From: Dyella lutea | GTDB lineage: Bacteria; Pseudomonadota; Gammaproteobacteria; Xanthomonadales; Rhodanobacteraceae | DNA length: 64,000 nucleotides | Assembly: GCF_024158035.1 (NCBI RefSeq) | Contig: NZ_JAMZEK010000005.1 | Span: 124,001 to 188,000 of the forward strand | Direction: 5' to 3' | Shown: positions 53,719 through 62,997 of the stretch, in pieces | Position numbering within the stretch: position 1 is the stretch's first letter | Layout of the letters: every line of letters begins with the position of its first letter | Notes under the pieces: model-generated | Databases searched by the model: none | Seen by the model: the letters and a program-made list of their open reading frames with translations, nothing else | Told to the model about the DNA's origin: nothing | Translations under genes and position numbers: made by a program

Positions 53719-53943
53719 TCAGCTGTTGTTCTCGAGGGCTTTCAGGCGCTGGATCATCGCTTCCACCCGGCCGCGCGCCTGCTCGTTGCGGGCCATCAGG
53801 CCGGCACGCTCGGTAGCGAGCTGCTCCTGGCTGTGGCGCAGGCTGCGGTTTTCTTCGGTCAGCCGCCGCACGGTGTCGACCAGCTGATCGACCTGGCGGT
53901 TCAGCGCATCGAGTTCCTGCTGGAGGTCGGGGGGCGTGCTCAT
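53719..53943 (-). CDS. TIGR02449-type coiled-coil protein, ZapB-like
   Basis: A 74-residue protein predicted to be a single continuous coiled coil (LQQELDALNRQVDQLVDTVRRLTEENRSL...), with the GLMARNEQAR segment of the family. Its stop lies 1 base upstream of the zapA start, so they are cotranscribed. By analogy with ZapB it probably helps septum assembly. Confidence 0.88.
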   Translation of the reverse strand: MSTPPDLQQELDALNRQVDQLVDTVRRLTEENRSLRHSQEQLATERAGLMARNEQARGRVEAMIQRLKALENNS

Positions 53944-54043
53944 GCCGGCAGACTATACCAGTGCGTTCGCCCAAAACAGCCGGCTGCGGCACGCTCCGTC
54001 GGCGAGGCGTTAGACTGCCGCTCCGATCCCCAAGGAGCCCGCC

Positions 54044-54607
54044 ATGACGGCCCCCGCCCGCGTCGAATTCGACGACCTGGACGACCTGACCCATCGCCTG
54101 AAGCTGGCGACCGAACCCAGCGAGCTGGACGGCTCGGTCTGCGGATTCCTGGCGGCTGGCGGCCGCTTCGGCCGCCAGCCGGTGCTGGCCGTTCTTCAGC
54201 TGGATGGCGATGGCACCGCGCCGGCGGGCGCCGACGCGACTCTGCTCGATCGTCTGGCTCGGCAGGCGGCCACCCAGCTGGCGGATCCCGAGCTGGGGTT
54301 CGAGCCGCTGCTGCCGGAGGACGACCGTCCCCTCGCCGAGCGCGCGGAAGCGACGGTCGCCTGGTGCCGCGGCTTTCTCGGTGGCTTCGGTCTGGCCGGG
54401 GCGGACGCCCACGGCAAGCTGTCCGAGGAGGCGCAGGAGGTGCTGCGCGACCTGGCCACCATCGCCTCGTCCCAGCTCGATTTCGGTGACGAGTCCGAGG
54501 ACGAGGATGCGCTGATCGAGGTGCACGAGTTCGTGCGCATGAGTGCGATGCTGCTGCACGCCGAGTGCGCCCGCGATCCGGCGGCCGGCAACGGCACGAT
54601 CCACTGA
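54044..54607 (+). CDS. ygfB: UPF0149 family protein YgfB
   Basis: A 187-residue protein. SELDGSVCGFLAAGG, the WCRGFLGGFGLAG motif and ARDLATIASSQLDF-like (LRDLATIASSQLDFGDESEDED) mark the UPF0149/YecA-like family. An acidic C-terminus is typical. YgfB homologues influence beta-lactamase and wall-recycling expression in Pseudomonas. It is divergent from the zapA genes and 11 bp upstream of pepP, as in E. coli. Confidence 0.93.
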   Translation: MTAPARVEFDDLDDLTHRLKLATEPSELDGSVCGFLAAGGRFGRQPVLAVLQLDGDGTAPAGADATLLDRLARQAATQLADPELGFEPLLPEDDRPLAERAEATVAWCRGFLGGFGLAGADAHGKLSEEAQEVLRDLATIASSQLDFGDESEDEDALIEVHEFVRMSAMLLHAECARDPAAGNGTIH

Positions 54608-54618
54608 TTCCCAGTGCG

Positions 54619-55926
54619 GTGATCACGCCGGCCGAATTCGCCCGCCGCCGCCGCCAGCTGATGCACATGGCCGGCGAGGACGCCGTGGTGCTGGTCGCCG
54701 CGGCGCCCGAGCGCCTGCGCAATGCCGACGCGGCCTGGCCGTACCGGCAGGATTCGGATTTCCAGTACCTCGCCGGCTTTCCCGAGCCCGACGCGGTGCT
54801 CGCCCTGTTGCCCGGGCGCAAGCACGGCGAGGCGGTGCTGTTCTGCCGCGAGCGGGATGCGGAGCACGAGCGCTGGCACGGCGAGTCGATCGGCACCGAG
54901 CGCGCGGTCGGCGAGTACGGGATGGACGACGCCTTCCCGATCGACGACATCGACGACATCCTGCCGGGCATGATCGAGGGCCGCGCCCGGGTCTACTGCC
55001 ATTTCGGCAGCGAGCCGCAGTTCGACGCGCAACTGCTTGCCTGGATGCGCCGCCTGCGCCAGCTGCGCGGTGGCGGCGTGGTGCCGAAGGAGTTCGTCGC
55101 ACTGGGCCATCTGCTGCACGACCTGCGGCTGTTCAAGTCGCCGGCCGAGCTGAAGCTGATGCGCGCGGCGGCCGATGTCGCCGCCGACGCGCATCTGGCC
55201 GCGATGCGGGTCGCCCTGCCGGGGCGGCACGAATTCGAAGTGGAGGCCGAACTGCAGCGCGCGATGCGCCTGCGCGGCGCGGTCGCCTCGTTCCCGCCGA
55301 TCGTCGCTGCTGGCGTCAACGCCTGCACCATGCACTACACCGCCAACCGCGCCCCGCTGCGCGACGGCGACCTGCTGCTGGTGGATGCCGGCGCCGAGGT
55401 CGATTGCTACGCCTCGGACATCAGCCGCACCTATCCGGTCGGCGGCCGCTGGACGCGCGAGCAGCGCGCGCTGTACGACATCGTGCTCACGGCCCAGCTG
55501 GCAGCGATCGACGAGGTGAAGCCAGGGCGGCCGTTCAACGCGGCGCACCTGGCCGCGGTGCAGGTGATCACCGAAGGCCTGTGCGCGCTGGGTCTGCTGC
55601 GCGAGGATCCGGAGACGGCGATCGCCACCGGCAGCTATCGCCACTTTTTCCCGGCCAAGACCGGCCACTGGCTTGGCATGGACGTGCACGACGTGGGCGA
55701 CTACCGCATCGACGGCGAGCCGCGCGTGCTGGAGCCGGGCATGGTGGTGACGGTGGAGCCGGGTATCTACGTGCCGCCGGGCGACCGTGACGTTCCCGAA
55801 CGCTGGCGCGGGATCGGCATCCGCATCGAGGACGACGTGGCGGTCACCCGCCGCGGCCACGAGGTGCTTACCGCCGCCGTGCCGAAGGAGCCGGAAGCGC
55901 TCGAGGCGTTGCTCGCCGCGCGCTGA
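54619..55926 (+). CDS. pepP: Xaa-Pro aminopeptidase P
   Basis: 435 residues from a GTG at 54619 (E. coli 441). It removes N-terminal residues linked to proline. The pita-bread M24 fold has metal ligands in LLLVDAGAEVDCYASDISRTYP (two Asp), TGHWLGMDVHDVG (His), VTVEPGIY (Glu) and GIRIEDDV (Glu). An earlier ATG (54565) lies inside ygfB and is not family-like. Confidence 0.93.
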   Translation: MITPAEFARRRRQLMHMAGEDAVVLVAAAPERLRNADAAWPYRQDSDFQYLAGFPEPDAVLALLPGRKHGEAVLFCRERDAEHERWHGESIGTERAVGEYGMDDAFPIDDIDDILPGMIEGRARVYCHFGSEPQFDAQLLAWMRRLRQLRGGGVVPKEFVALGHLLHDLRLFKSPAELKLMRAAADVAADAHLAAMRVALPGRHEFEVEAELQRAMRLRGAVASFPPIVAAGVNACTMHYTANRAPLRDGDLLLVDAGAEVDCYASDISRTYPVGGRWTREQRALYDIVLTAQLAAIDEVKPGRPFNAAHLAAVQVITEGLCALGLLREDPETAIATGSYRHFFPAKTGHWLGMDVHDVGDYRIDGEPRVLEPGMVVTVEPGIYVPPGDRDVPERWRGIGIRIEDDVAVTRRGHEVLTAAVPKEPEALEALLAAR

Positions 55927-55935
55927 CCGGCCCCC

Positions 55936-56079
55936 TCAGCGGGACGCGCTGAACAGCATCCAGCCCAGCGCCGCCGCGGCGACCAGCTTGGCCAGCAACA
56001 CTGGCAGCACTTCGCGCCACGGCGACGCGGCCGGCCGGCGCCGACGGTGCGGGTCGGGACGCGGGCCGGCCATGCTCAT
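55936..56079 (-). CDS. cydP: CydP-type small subunit/accessory protein of the bd oxidase
   Basis: A 47-residue protein: a basic N-terminus (PHRRRRPAAS) followed by one membrane span ending in LGWMLFSASR. It reads RRR...WREVLPVLLAKLVAAAAL, the order seen in CydP-type small proteins: arginines, an R-E pair, a conserved Lys in the span, and an aromatic then F at the end. It is divergent from cydA with 163 bases between. Similar small proteins sit beside cydAB in xanthomonads. It is too short for most gene callers. Confidence 0.65.
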   Translation of the reverse strand: MSMAGPRPDPHRRRRPAASPWREVLPVLLAKLVAAAALGWMLFSASR

Positions 56080-56242
56080 CGGATCTCCACGCGGGGCTCG
56101 TCAGACTACCGCGTCGATGTCCTGCCGTGGCGCCTCCGCGCGCCGGCGCGGTCGATGGCCGCGAGGCGTTTCGTCGCGCGGTGGACCCGTTCGCCGCACG
56201 CCGACGTACAGGCCATCGGACCGCAAGCGCGAGGAGTCGATC

Positions 56243-57622
56243 ATGTTGACGGCCGAGTTCCTGTCACGACTGCAGTTTGCCTTCGTCGTGTCCTTCCACA
56301 TCCTGTTCCCGGCGTTCTCGATCGGGCTGGCCTCGTGGCTGGCCTTCCTGGAGGCGGTGTGGCTGGTCAGGCGCACCGATCCGTGGCGCGACCTGTACTT
56401 CTTCTGGCTGAAGATCTTCGCCGTGGCCTTCGGCATGGGCGTGGTGTCGGGCATCGTGATGAGCTTCCAGTTCGGTACCAACTGGGCGGGCTTCTCCGAG
56501 GCCGCGGGCAACGTGATCGGCCCGTTGCTCAACTACGAGGTGCTGACTGCGTTCTTCCTCGAGGCGACGTTCCTCGGCGTGATGCTGTTCGGCTGGCGCA
56601 AGGTCAGCGACCGCACGCACTTCTTCGCTACCTGCATGGTGGCGCTGGGAACGCTGATATCGACCTTCTGGATCATGGCGGCGAACAGCTGGATGCAGAC
56701 CCCGGCCGGCTACGCGTTGCGCGACGGCGTGTTCTACCCGGACGACTGGATGAAGGTGATCTTCAACCCGTCCTTCCCGGTGCGCCTGCCGCACATGGTG
56801 CTGGGCGCGTTCATCTCCACCGCGATGGTGATCGGCGGCGTCTCTGCGTGGTACCTGCTGAAGGGTCGCTTCGCGGACAAGTCGCGCGCGACCCTGAAAC
56901 TGGCGCTGGCCTTCCTCGCCATCGTGATCCCGGTGCAGATCGTGGTCGGCGACATGAGCGGGCTGGAGGTGCACCGGAACCAGCCGGCCAAGCTGGCGGC
57001 GATCGAGGCGCGCTGGGAAACCCGCCGCGACGTGCCGCTGACGCTGTTCGCCTGGCCGGACGAGCAGGCGCAGGCCAACCGCTATGCGATCGACGTGCCG
57101 CGGCTTGGCAGCATCATCCTCACCCACAGCCTGCATGGCGAGGTGAAGGGCCTGCAGGATTTCCCCGCCGACCAGCGGCCGCCGGTGGCGATCCCGTTCT
57201 TCTCCTTCCGAATCATGGTCGGCCTGGGTTTCGCGATGCTGGGCCTGGCGCTGATCGGCCTGTGGCGCTGGCGCCGCGGCACGCTGGAAAAGCCCTGGTA
57301 CCTGCGGGCGTGGGTGGTGATGATCCCGTCCGGCTTCGTCGCCGTGCTGACCGGCTGGTGGGTGGCCGAGGTCGGTCGCCAGCCGTGGGTGGTGTACGGC
57401 GTGATGCGCACCTCCGAGGCGTCCAGCCCCCTGCCGGTGGGCAGCGTGATGGCCTCGCTGGCGACCTTCGTGGTGGTGTACCTGGGCATCTTCGGCGCCG
57501 GGCTGTACTACCTGGTGAAGCTGTTCCGTACCGGACCGGTGCCGGCACCGGTGCGCGAGGCGGCGCCGCACCAGACGCCGGCCCGTCCGCTCTCGGTGCC
57601 GCAGGACGCGATCGAGGAGTAG
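56243..57622 (+). CDS. cydA: Cytochrome bd-type quinol oxidase subunit I, cyanide-insensitive type
   Basis: A 459-residue inner-membrane protein. It starts LTAEFLSRLQFAFVVSFHILFPAFSIG, with the heme-ligand His in SFHILFP (b595 equivalent), and has ANSWMQTPAGY, FISTAMVIGGVSAW, GDMSGLEVHRNQPAKLAAIE (quinol loop) and the HSLHGEVKGL segment. The short quinol loop and GWWVAEVGRQPWVVYGVMRT match the CioA-type subgroup. It oxidises ubiquinol and reduces O2 to water without pumping, useful at low O2 or with cyanide, sulfide or NO. The first gene of cydAB; the ORF upstream of 56243 is not membrane-like. Confidence 0.94.
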   Translation: MLTAEFLSRLQFAFVVSFHILFPAFSIGLASWLAFLEAVWLVRRTDPWRDLYFFWLKIFAVAFGMGVVSGIVMSFQFGTNWAGFSEAAGNVIGPLLNYEVLTAFFLEATFLGVMLFGWRKVSDRTHFFATCMVALGTLISTFWIMAANSWMQTPAGYALRDGVFYPDDWMKVIFNPSFPVRLPHMVLGAFISTAMVIGGVSAWYLLKGRFADKSRATLKLALAFLAIVIPVQIVVGDMSGLEVHRNQPAKLAAIEARWETRRDVPLTLFAWPDEQAQANRYAIDVPRLGSIILTHSLHGEVKGLQDFPADQRPPVAIPFFSFRIMVGLGFAMLGLALIGLWRWRRGTLEKPWYLRAWVVMIPSGFVAVLTGWWVAEVGRQPWVVYGVMRTSEASSPLPVGSVMASLATFVVVYLGIFGAGLYYLVKLFRTGPVPAPVREAAPHQTPARPLSVPQDAIEE

Positions 57623-57626
57623 GGCG

Positions 57627-58637
57627 ATGGAACTGGCGACCGTGCTTCCCGTGGTGTGGTACTTCATCATCGGCTTCGGCGTGATGATGTACGTGCTGCT
57701 GGACGGCTTCGTGCTGGGGCTGGGCATCCTCAGCCCGTTCGCCGACGACGAACACCAGCGCGACCATATGATGAACACCGCCGCGCCGATCTGGGACGGC
57801 AACGAGACCTGGCTGGTGCTCGGCGGCGCGGGCCTGCTGGCGGCCTTTCCCAGGGCCTATGCGCTGGTCCTGTCCAGCCTGTACCTGCCGATCCTGCTCA
57901 TGCTGATCGCGCTGATCTTCCGCGGGGTCGCCTTCGAGTTCCGCTTCAAGGCGCACACCTCGCGCTGGCTATGGGGGCTGGCCTTCCACGTCGGCTCGGT
58001 GCTGGCGGCCTTCGCCCAGGGCGTGATCCTCGGCGCGCTGGTGGACGGCATCGCGCCGCTGCCGCCGGGACAGGTGCACGGCGCATTCGACTGGTTCAGC
58101 CCGTTCGCGGTGATGACCGGGGTCGCGGTGGTGTGCGGCTACGCGCTGCTGGGCGCGACCTGGCTGATCCTCAAGACCGAGGGCCGCGTGCAGCAGATCG
58201 CCTTCGACCTCACCCGCCCGCTGATGGTCGCGGTGATCGTGTTCATGCTGATCGTCAGCGCATCGCTGCCGACGCTGCATTCAGCGCTGATGCATCGCTG
58301 GTTCACCGGCGGCAACTTCCTCTACCTGTCGCCGGTGCCGCTGCTCACCGCGGTGTGCGCGGTGATGCTGTGGCGCTCGGTGATCCACCGGCGCGAGGCG
58401 CAGCCGTTCGTCTACGCCCTCGGCTTGTTCCTGCTCGGCTTCATCGGTCTGGTGGTGGGCATCTGGCCGAACATCGTGCCGCCGGCGCTGAGCATCTGGG
58501 CGGCCGCCTCGCCCCCGTCCTCGCAGGGCTTCGTGCTGGTCGGCGCGGCGTTCCTGATCCCCGCGGTGCTCGCGTATACCGTGTACTCGTACCGCGTGTT
58601 CCGCGGCAAGCTGGCGGGCGACGCGGGCTACCACTGA
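57627..58637 (+). CDS. cydB: Cytochrome bd-type quinol oxidase subunit II
   Basis: A 336-residue inner-membrane protein beginning 4 bp after cydA. VVWYFIIGFGVMMYVLLDGFVLGLGIL at the N-terminus, NTAAPIWDGNETWLVLGGAGLLAAFP and RGVAFEFRFKA are CydB signatures. Partner of cydA in the oxidase. Confidence 0.95.
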   Translation: MELATVLPVVWYFIIGFGVMMYVLLDGFVLGLGILSPFADDEHQRDHMMNTAAPIWDGNETWLVLGGAGLLAAFPRAYALVLSSLYLPILLMLIALIFRGVAFEFRFKAHTSRWLWGLAFHVGSVLAAFAQGVILGALVDGIAPLPPGQVHGAFDWFSPFAVMTGVAVVCGYALLGATWLILKTEGRVQQIAFDLTRPLMVAVIVFMLIVSASLPTLHSALMHRWFTGGNFLYLSPVPLLTAVCAVMLWRSVIHRREAQPFVYALGLFLLGFIGLVVGIWPNIVPPALSIWAAASPPSSQGFVLVGAAFLIPAVLAYTVYSYRVFRGKLAGDAGYH

Positions 58638-58656
58638 GGCCGCGCCGCCCGGCCGG

Positions 58657-59973
58657 TCAGCCGAGCGCGGCGAAGGCGTCGCGGGTGAGGTTCTCCGGGG
58701 CGCCGTCGGTGCACACCACATCGTCCTCGATGCGGATGCCGCCATAGGGCTTGAGCGCCTCGACCTTCGCCCAGTCGATGTCCTTGCCCGCCGGGCCCTG
58801 GCGCACTTCCTCCAGCAGCATGTCGATGAAGTACAGCCCCGGCTCGATGGTGACCACCATGCCCGGCTCGAGCGGGCGGGTCATGCGCAGGAACGGGTGA
58901 CCGTCCGGGCGGGGGATGGTGTCGCCGCGGTCGTTCCTGGCGAAGCCGGCCACGTCGTGTACCTGCAGGCCGATCGAATGGCCCAGCCCGTGCGGGAAGA
59001 ACGCGCGGGTCACTCCGCTTTCCACTGCGGCCTCGGTGCTCATGTGCACGAGGCCGTGCTCCTTCAGTACGCCGGCGAGCTGGTGGTGGGCGCGCACATG
59101 CAGCTGCGCGTAGTCCACCCCTGCCCTCACGCTGGCCACCTGGGCCTGCTGCACGGCATCCATCGCGTCGATCAACGCCTGGAAATCCTCATGGCCGGCG
59201 GCGGCATGGGTGCGGGTGATGTCGCTGGCGTAGCCGCAGGCGCTGGCACCGGCATCGATCAGCAGCGAGCGTGACTCGGCCGGGCGCGTGCGCCCCAGCG
59301 CCATGTAGTGCAGCACGGCGCCGTGCTCGTTGAGGCCGACGATGCTGGAGTAGGGCAGCTCGGCGTCGGTCTGCCCGGCGGCGGCGAGATAAGCCTGATG
59401 AATGCCCAGCTCGCTCTCGCCGGCGCGGAACGCCCGTTCGGCGGCGCGGTGGGCGCGCGCGCCGATGCGGCTGGCCTCGCGCATCAGCGCAAGCTCGTAC
59501 GGCGACTTGTAGGCGCGGTAGTAGTGCAGGTAATCCAGCACCGCCTTCGGGTTGTTCGCCTTCACGCCTTCGATCGGCGGGCATGCTTCGGCGATCACCG
59601 CGGCGTTTTGCTTCGGCAACTGCGCGATCGCCTCTTCGGCGGTCCGCACGGTGACGATGTCGAAGTGCTCCACCCAGTAGCCGGCCGGTGCCTCGGGCAC
59701 CACGTGCCAGTAGTCGCGCGGCTGCAGGAACACCAGCTTCGGCTTCGTGCCCGGCGTGTAGGCGATCCAGCTGCCCGGCGCGTCGGTCAGCGGCACCCAG
59801 TGCTTGAACGGCGGATTCACCGCGTACGGATAGTGGTTGTCGTCGAGGAACTTTGTGCGCGGCTGTCCGGCGGCCACCAGCAGGTGATCGAAGCCGCCGC
59901 GCGCGAGCGCCTGGTCGGCGCGCTCGCGCAGCGTGGCCAGATGACGGGCGTACAGGGGAGCGAGATCGGTCAT
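58657..59973 (-). CDS. pepQ: Xaa-Pro dipeptidase (PepQ)
   Basis: A 438-residue protein (E. coli 443). M24 metal ligands lie in LIDAGASACGYASDITRTHA (two Asp), FFPHGLGHSIGLQVHDV (His), VVTIEPGLYF (Glu) and GGIRIEDDV (Glu). It splits X-Pro dipeptides. Convergent with cydB, 19 bp apart. Confidence 0.94.
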   Translation of the reverse strand: MTDLAPLYARHLATLRERADQALARGGFDHLLVAAGQPRTKFLDDNHYPYAVNPPFKHWVPLTDAPGSWIAYTPGTKPKLVFLQPRDYWHVVPEAPAGYWVEHFDIVTVRTAEEAIAQLPKQNAAVIAEACPPIEGVKANNPKAVLDYLHYYRAYKSPYELALMREASRIGARAHRAAERAFRAGESELGIHQAYLAAAGQTDAELPYSSIVGLNEHGAVLHYMALGRTRPAESRSLLIDAGASACGYASDITRTHAAAGHEDFQALIDAMDAVQQAQVASVRAGVDYAQLHVRAHHQLAGVLKEHGLVHMSTEAAVESGVTRAFFPHGLGHSIGLQVHDVAGFARNDRGDTIPRPDGHPFLRMTRPLEPGMVVTIEPGLYFIDMLLEEVRQGPAGKDIDWAKVEALKPYGGIRIEDDVVCTDGAPENLTRDAFAALG

Positions 59974-60094
59974 GGGGCGGGGTCCTTTCGACGGGGCGCC
60001 GCGGACGTCGCGCGGTGCCGTGGGGACGCGCAGGGTACGCGTGGGCCTTCCATGATCGCAAAGCGCTGCCGGGTCATGCCACCCGGGAGCCGGT

Positions 60095-60448
60095 TCAGTG
60101 GGGCAGGGCCAGCCAGCGTTCGAGCGCGGCCGTGTCCTCCTTGCCGATGGCGATGATGCGGAAGCCGGCCCAGACCTGGCCGGAGGCGGCAGGGCGTTCC
60201 TGCCACTGGGCCTGCACCCCGACCTCGATGTGCTGCGGCTGCGGGCCGAGTCCGTGCAGCGGCAGTTGCACCTGGTAGATCGCCTCGTCGCGCGGTGCCT
60301 GCTGGCAGATCAGCAGCATGCCGCCGGCCGAGAGGTTGCCGAGAAAGCCCATCGGCTTGCCGGCGATCACATCGGTGACCACGGCGGTGAAATTGACGCG
60401 CTTGCGTTCGGCGCGGCGCTGCTCGCTGGACGGGAACGGAGGGTTCAT
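60095..60448 (-). CDS. PilZ domain protein, c-di-GMP receptor candidate
   Basis: A 117-residue single-domain protein. The RxxxR switch is present in RRAERKRVNF and the second binding motif in GNLSAGGMLL (N/D-x-S-x-x-G). No other domain is present. It lies 7 bp downstream of the DUF1631 gene and is probably cotranscribed, so the two may act together in c-di-GMP signalling. Confidence 0.85.
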   Translation of the reverse strand: MNPPFPSSEQRRAERKRVNFTAVVTDVIAGKPMGFLGNLSAGGMLLICQQAPRDEAIYQVQLPLHGLGPQPQHIEVGVQAQWQERPAASGQVWAGFRIIAIGKEDTAALERWLALPH

Positions 60449-60455
60449 GGCGGCC

Positions 60456-62846
60456 TCAATATGCCGTCCGGCCGGGGCGGCCGTTCGGTGTGCGCAGCAG
60501 GTTGCCGGTGAGCGAGTGCCAGGCGCGGTCCAGGAGCGATTCCTTCATCTCGCCCAGCTCGCGTACGCGGCCCTTGACGATCTCGTGCGCCAGCTGCGGC
60601 AGGCTGATGTCGTCGGTGCGGATGCCGCGACGATTCACGAACAGGGTCTGTCCGGACACCGGTGAGAACCAGGCCAGCTTGCGCTGGCTGGTCTTGCCGG
60701 TCTTGCGGTCGGTGAACTCGAACCAGCGGCCGAACGGGAGCAGGCGCAGCCGCTCCTGTGTCTCGATCTCGCGCGGATCCACCACAGGCTCGCGCCGCGC
60801 CGGTGGTCGTGTCGTCGGCTCCCTGCGCTCGCGCCCCGTCTTCGCCGGCGACTCCGCTGCCGCCGGCGTCGTCCCCGCCGTTGCCGCCGCCGCTGGCGGC
60901 GCGGTGGGGGCCGCCACGGGCGCCGCCGGCTGCTGGTGCTCACCGAGCCGCTGGTGCTGCTTCAGGCGCAGCGCCAGATCGGTGGTGCTCAGCGTCTCGC
61001 CTCCGGCCATCGGGGCCGGTGCGTCGCCCGGGTTCACCAGGCGCTGGGCCACCTGGATCGCTTCCTCGTGGTGCATGCCGATCTGCTGCAGGCCGGCCTC
61101 GACGTCCGCCTGCAGTTGCGCCCGGTCGACGACCGGCTTGCGCCCGAGCAACTGGTCGGTGATGAGCAACTGCGCGGCTACCGCGTCGCTGTCCTCGCCG
61201 TGGCGCAGGATGGTCAGCGCCAGTACGTCGGACCAGGCGCGATCGAGCAGGGCTCGCAGCAGGCCGCGCGGCGGGTCGTGGGCGAAGCGTTCGCCGATCA
61301 GCTTCGCTGCCCGCTGGCGCGCCTGGTCGAGCCGCTCGCGTCCCTGCATCGCCTCGATGTGGCGTCGTTCGGTCGCCTGCGCCTTGCGCGTGAGCAGTGT
61401 GAGGTGCTGCTGGATGTCGGCCAGCAGTGCCGTGTACAGCCCCGCGCTGGGCGGCTCGCGATTGGCGCGTTCCACCAGCTGTTCGAGCTTGGCACGCAGA
61501 TGTCGGTCGGCATCGCTGCCGGAATCGTCCAGCCAGTCGTTGGCCACTTCGGTGACGGTGCCCAGCAACTGGCGGGCGGGGTGCTCCTTCTGGTCGAAGA
61601 AGTTGCGGTCGCTGACCGCCATGCGCAGCACCGGCAACTGCAGGCCGCCGAGCAGCGCGTGCGTGCCTTCGCTGTGCTGGGTCTGCTGCGACAGTTGCTC
61701 GAACAGCATCGAGACCAGCTCGACCGTGTCCCCTTGCTCGGCACTCAGGCCCGTGCGGGGCGCGTCCACGGGTTTGTCCGCGTTGAGCTGAGTCAGCAGC
61801 TCCTCGCGCAGCAGCTGCGCGCTGCGCAGTTCGCGGGTGGCCTTGTCGGCGACCAGGGAGAGATGCTTCTGCAGCGCGGACAGGGCGGTCTGCAGCTCCT
61901 CCGGCGTGGCCGCTTCGACCGGCTCGCCGCCATAGGCGGCCGGGCTGCGCCGACGTCGCGCGAGGAGTTCGCGCAGGCTATCGAGCACCGCGATCGGCTC
62001 GTCCGCATGGGCGTGATCGGACGATGCGCCTGCGACGATGTTCGACCCGGGGGCTGTTGCTGCCGGCGCGGCGGCCGACGGCGTGCCGGCGATTCCGGCT
62101 GCTCCGACGCTGCGGGCCGGGGCGGCGGCGGGACGCACCAACGGGTAGGGACGCAGGAGCGGCAGGATGCCCTCCTTTTCCAGCATGGCGTTGAGCGCAC
62201 CGTAGAACCCGGACAATTCCGGCAGCAGCGCCGTCTCCAGGCAGCGCAACAGCAACAGGTCGTGTTCGACCGGCAGCTCGATGGCCGCGGTGGCGCTGCG
62301 CAGCGCGCGCGCCAGGGTCAGCGGTCCCACGGGGATGGCGCCGCCCTCCAGCGGCGGCGCAGCGACCAGCACGGCAAGCCGGTAGCCCAGTTCGTACAGG
62401 GCACCGCCGCCCCGGGCTTCACCGCGGGAGGCCAGCTTGTCGAGCGCGACCGTCATCTCGTGCTCGGTGGTGTCCACCAGGCTCAGCTGCAGCAGCCTGG
62501 GTTCGTCCGTGGCGCTGGGCCCGGTAACGGGGCCGAGCTTCTGGAAGGCTTCGCCAATGCGTGCGAGGAAGCGGGCCTCGAGCGCACCGCGTTCGGCCAT
62601 GACGCGCTGGCGCACGTTGAAATGGCGCTGCTGGTCGAACGGATCGCGGGCACTTTCGGACAGGGCGAACAGCTGGCGCTCGAGTTCGTCGAGGCAGGCC
62701 CGCACCGGCTGCTTGAGCCAGTCGGTGCTCATCGTCTGGCAGCGTTCGATCAGGCGACGCGCGCGCCCCGACCACTGGTCGCTCGGTCGCCCGTGACCGC
62801 CGCCTTGCGGCGACGGCTGGCCTGGCTCATGCGGTTCTACATCCAT
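60456..62846 (-). CDS. DUF1631 family protein
   Basis: A 796-residue protein, mostly helical. The DUF1631 pattern is visible as CLDELERQLFALSESARDPFDQQRHFNVRQRV, LRMAVSDRNFFDQKEHPARQLLGTVTEVANDW and WFEFTDRKTGKTSQRKLAWFSPVSGQTLFVNRRG near the C-terminus. That last block itself resembles a PilZ-type beta fold. A proline/alanine-rich linker occurs near residues 640-685. The function is not established. Cotranscribed with the PilZ gene. Confidence 0.85.
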   Translation of the reverse strand: MDVEPHEPGQPSPQGGGHGRPSDQWSGRARRLIERCQTMSTDWLKQPVRACLDELERQLFALSESARDPFDQQRHFNVRQRVMAERGALEARFLARIGEAFQKLGPVTGPSATDEPRLLQLSLVDTTEHEMTVALDKLASRGEARGGGALYELGYRLAVLVAAPPLEGGAIPVGPLTLARALRSATAAIELPVEHDLLLLRCLETALLPELSGFYGALNAMLEKEGILPLLRPYPLVRPAAAPARSVGAAGIAGTPSAAAPAATAPGSNIVAGASSDHAHADEPIAVLDSLRELLARRRRSPAAYGGEPVEAATPEELQTALSALQKHLSLVADKATRELRSAQLLREELLTQLNADKPVDAPRTGLSAEQGDTVELVSMLFEQLSQQTQHSEGTHALLGGLQLPVLRMAVSDRNFFDQKEHPARQLLGTVTEVANDWLDDSGSDADRHLRAKLEQLVERANREPPSAGLYTALLADIQQHLTLLTRKAQATERRHIEAMQGRERLDQARQRAAKLIGERFAHDPPRGLLRALLDRAWSDVLALTILRHGEDSDAVAAQLLITDQLLGRKPVVDRAQLQADVEAGLQQIGMHHEEAIQVAQRLVNPGDAPAPMAGGETLSTTDLALRLKQHQRLGEHQQPAAPVAAPTAPPAAAATAGTTPAAAESPAKTGRERREPTTRPPARREPVVDPREIETQERLRLLPFGRWFEFTDRKTGKTSQRKLAWFSPVSGQTLFVNRRGIRTDDISLPQLAHEIVKGRVRELGEMKESLLDRAWHSLTGNLLRTPNGRPGRTAY

Positions 62847-62997
62847 GGCTGACCTTGAGAACTCCCCCCGGGGCGACGAGTCTATGCCGGATACGTCGGT
62901 TACGTCACGATCCTGGAGGTCGGCGGAAGGCAGCGTGTCGCAACCCCCTTATCGTAGGCCCACGACAACGGCGTGGACGGAGGGGCGGTAGCAACCG

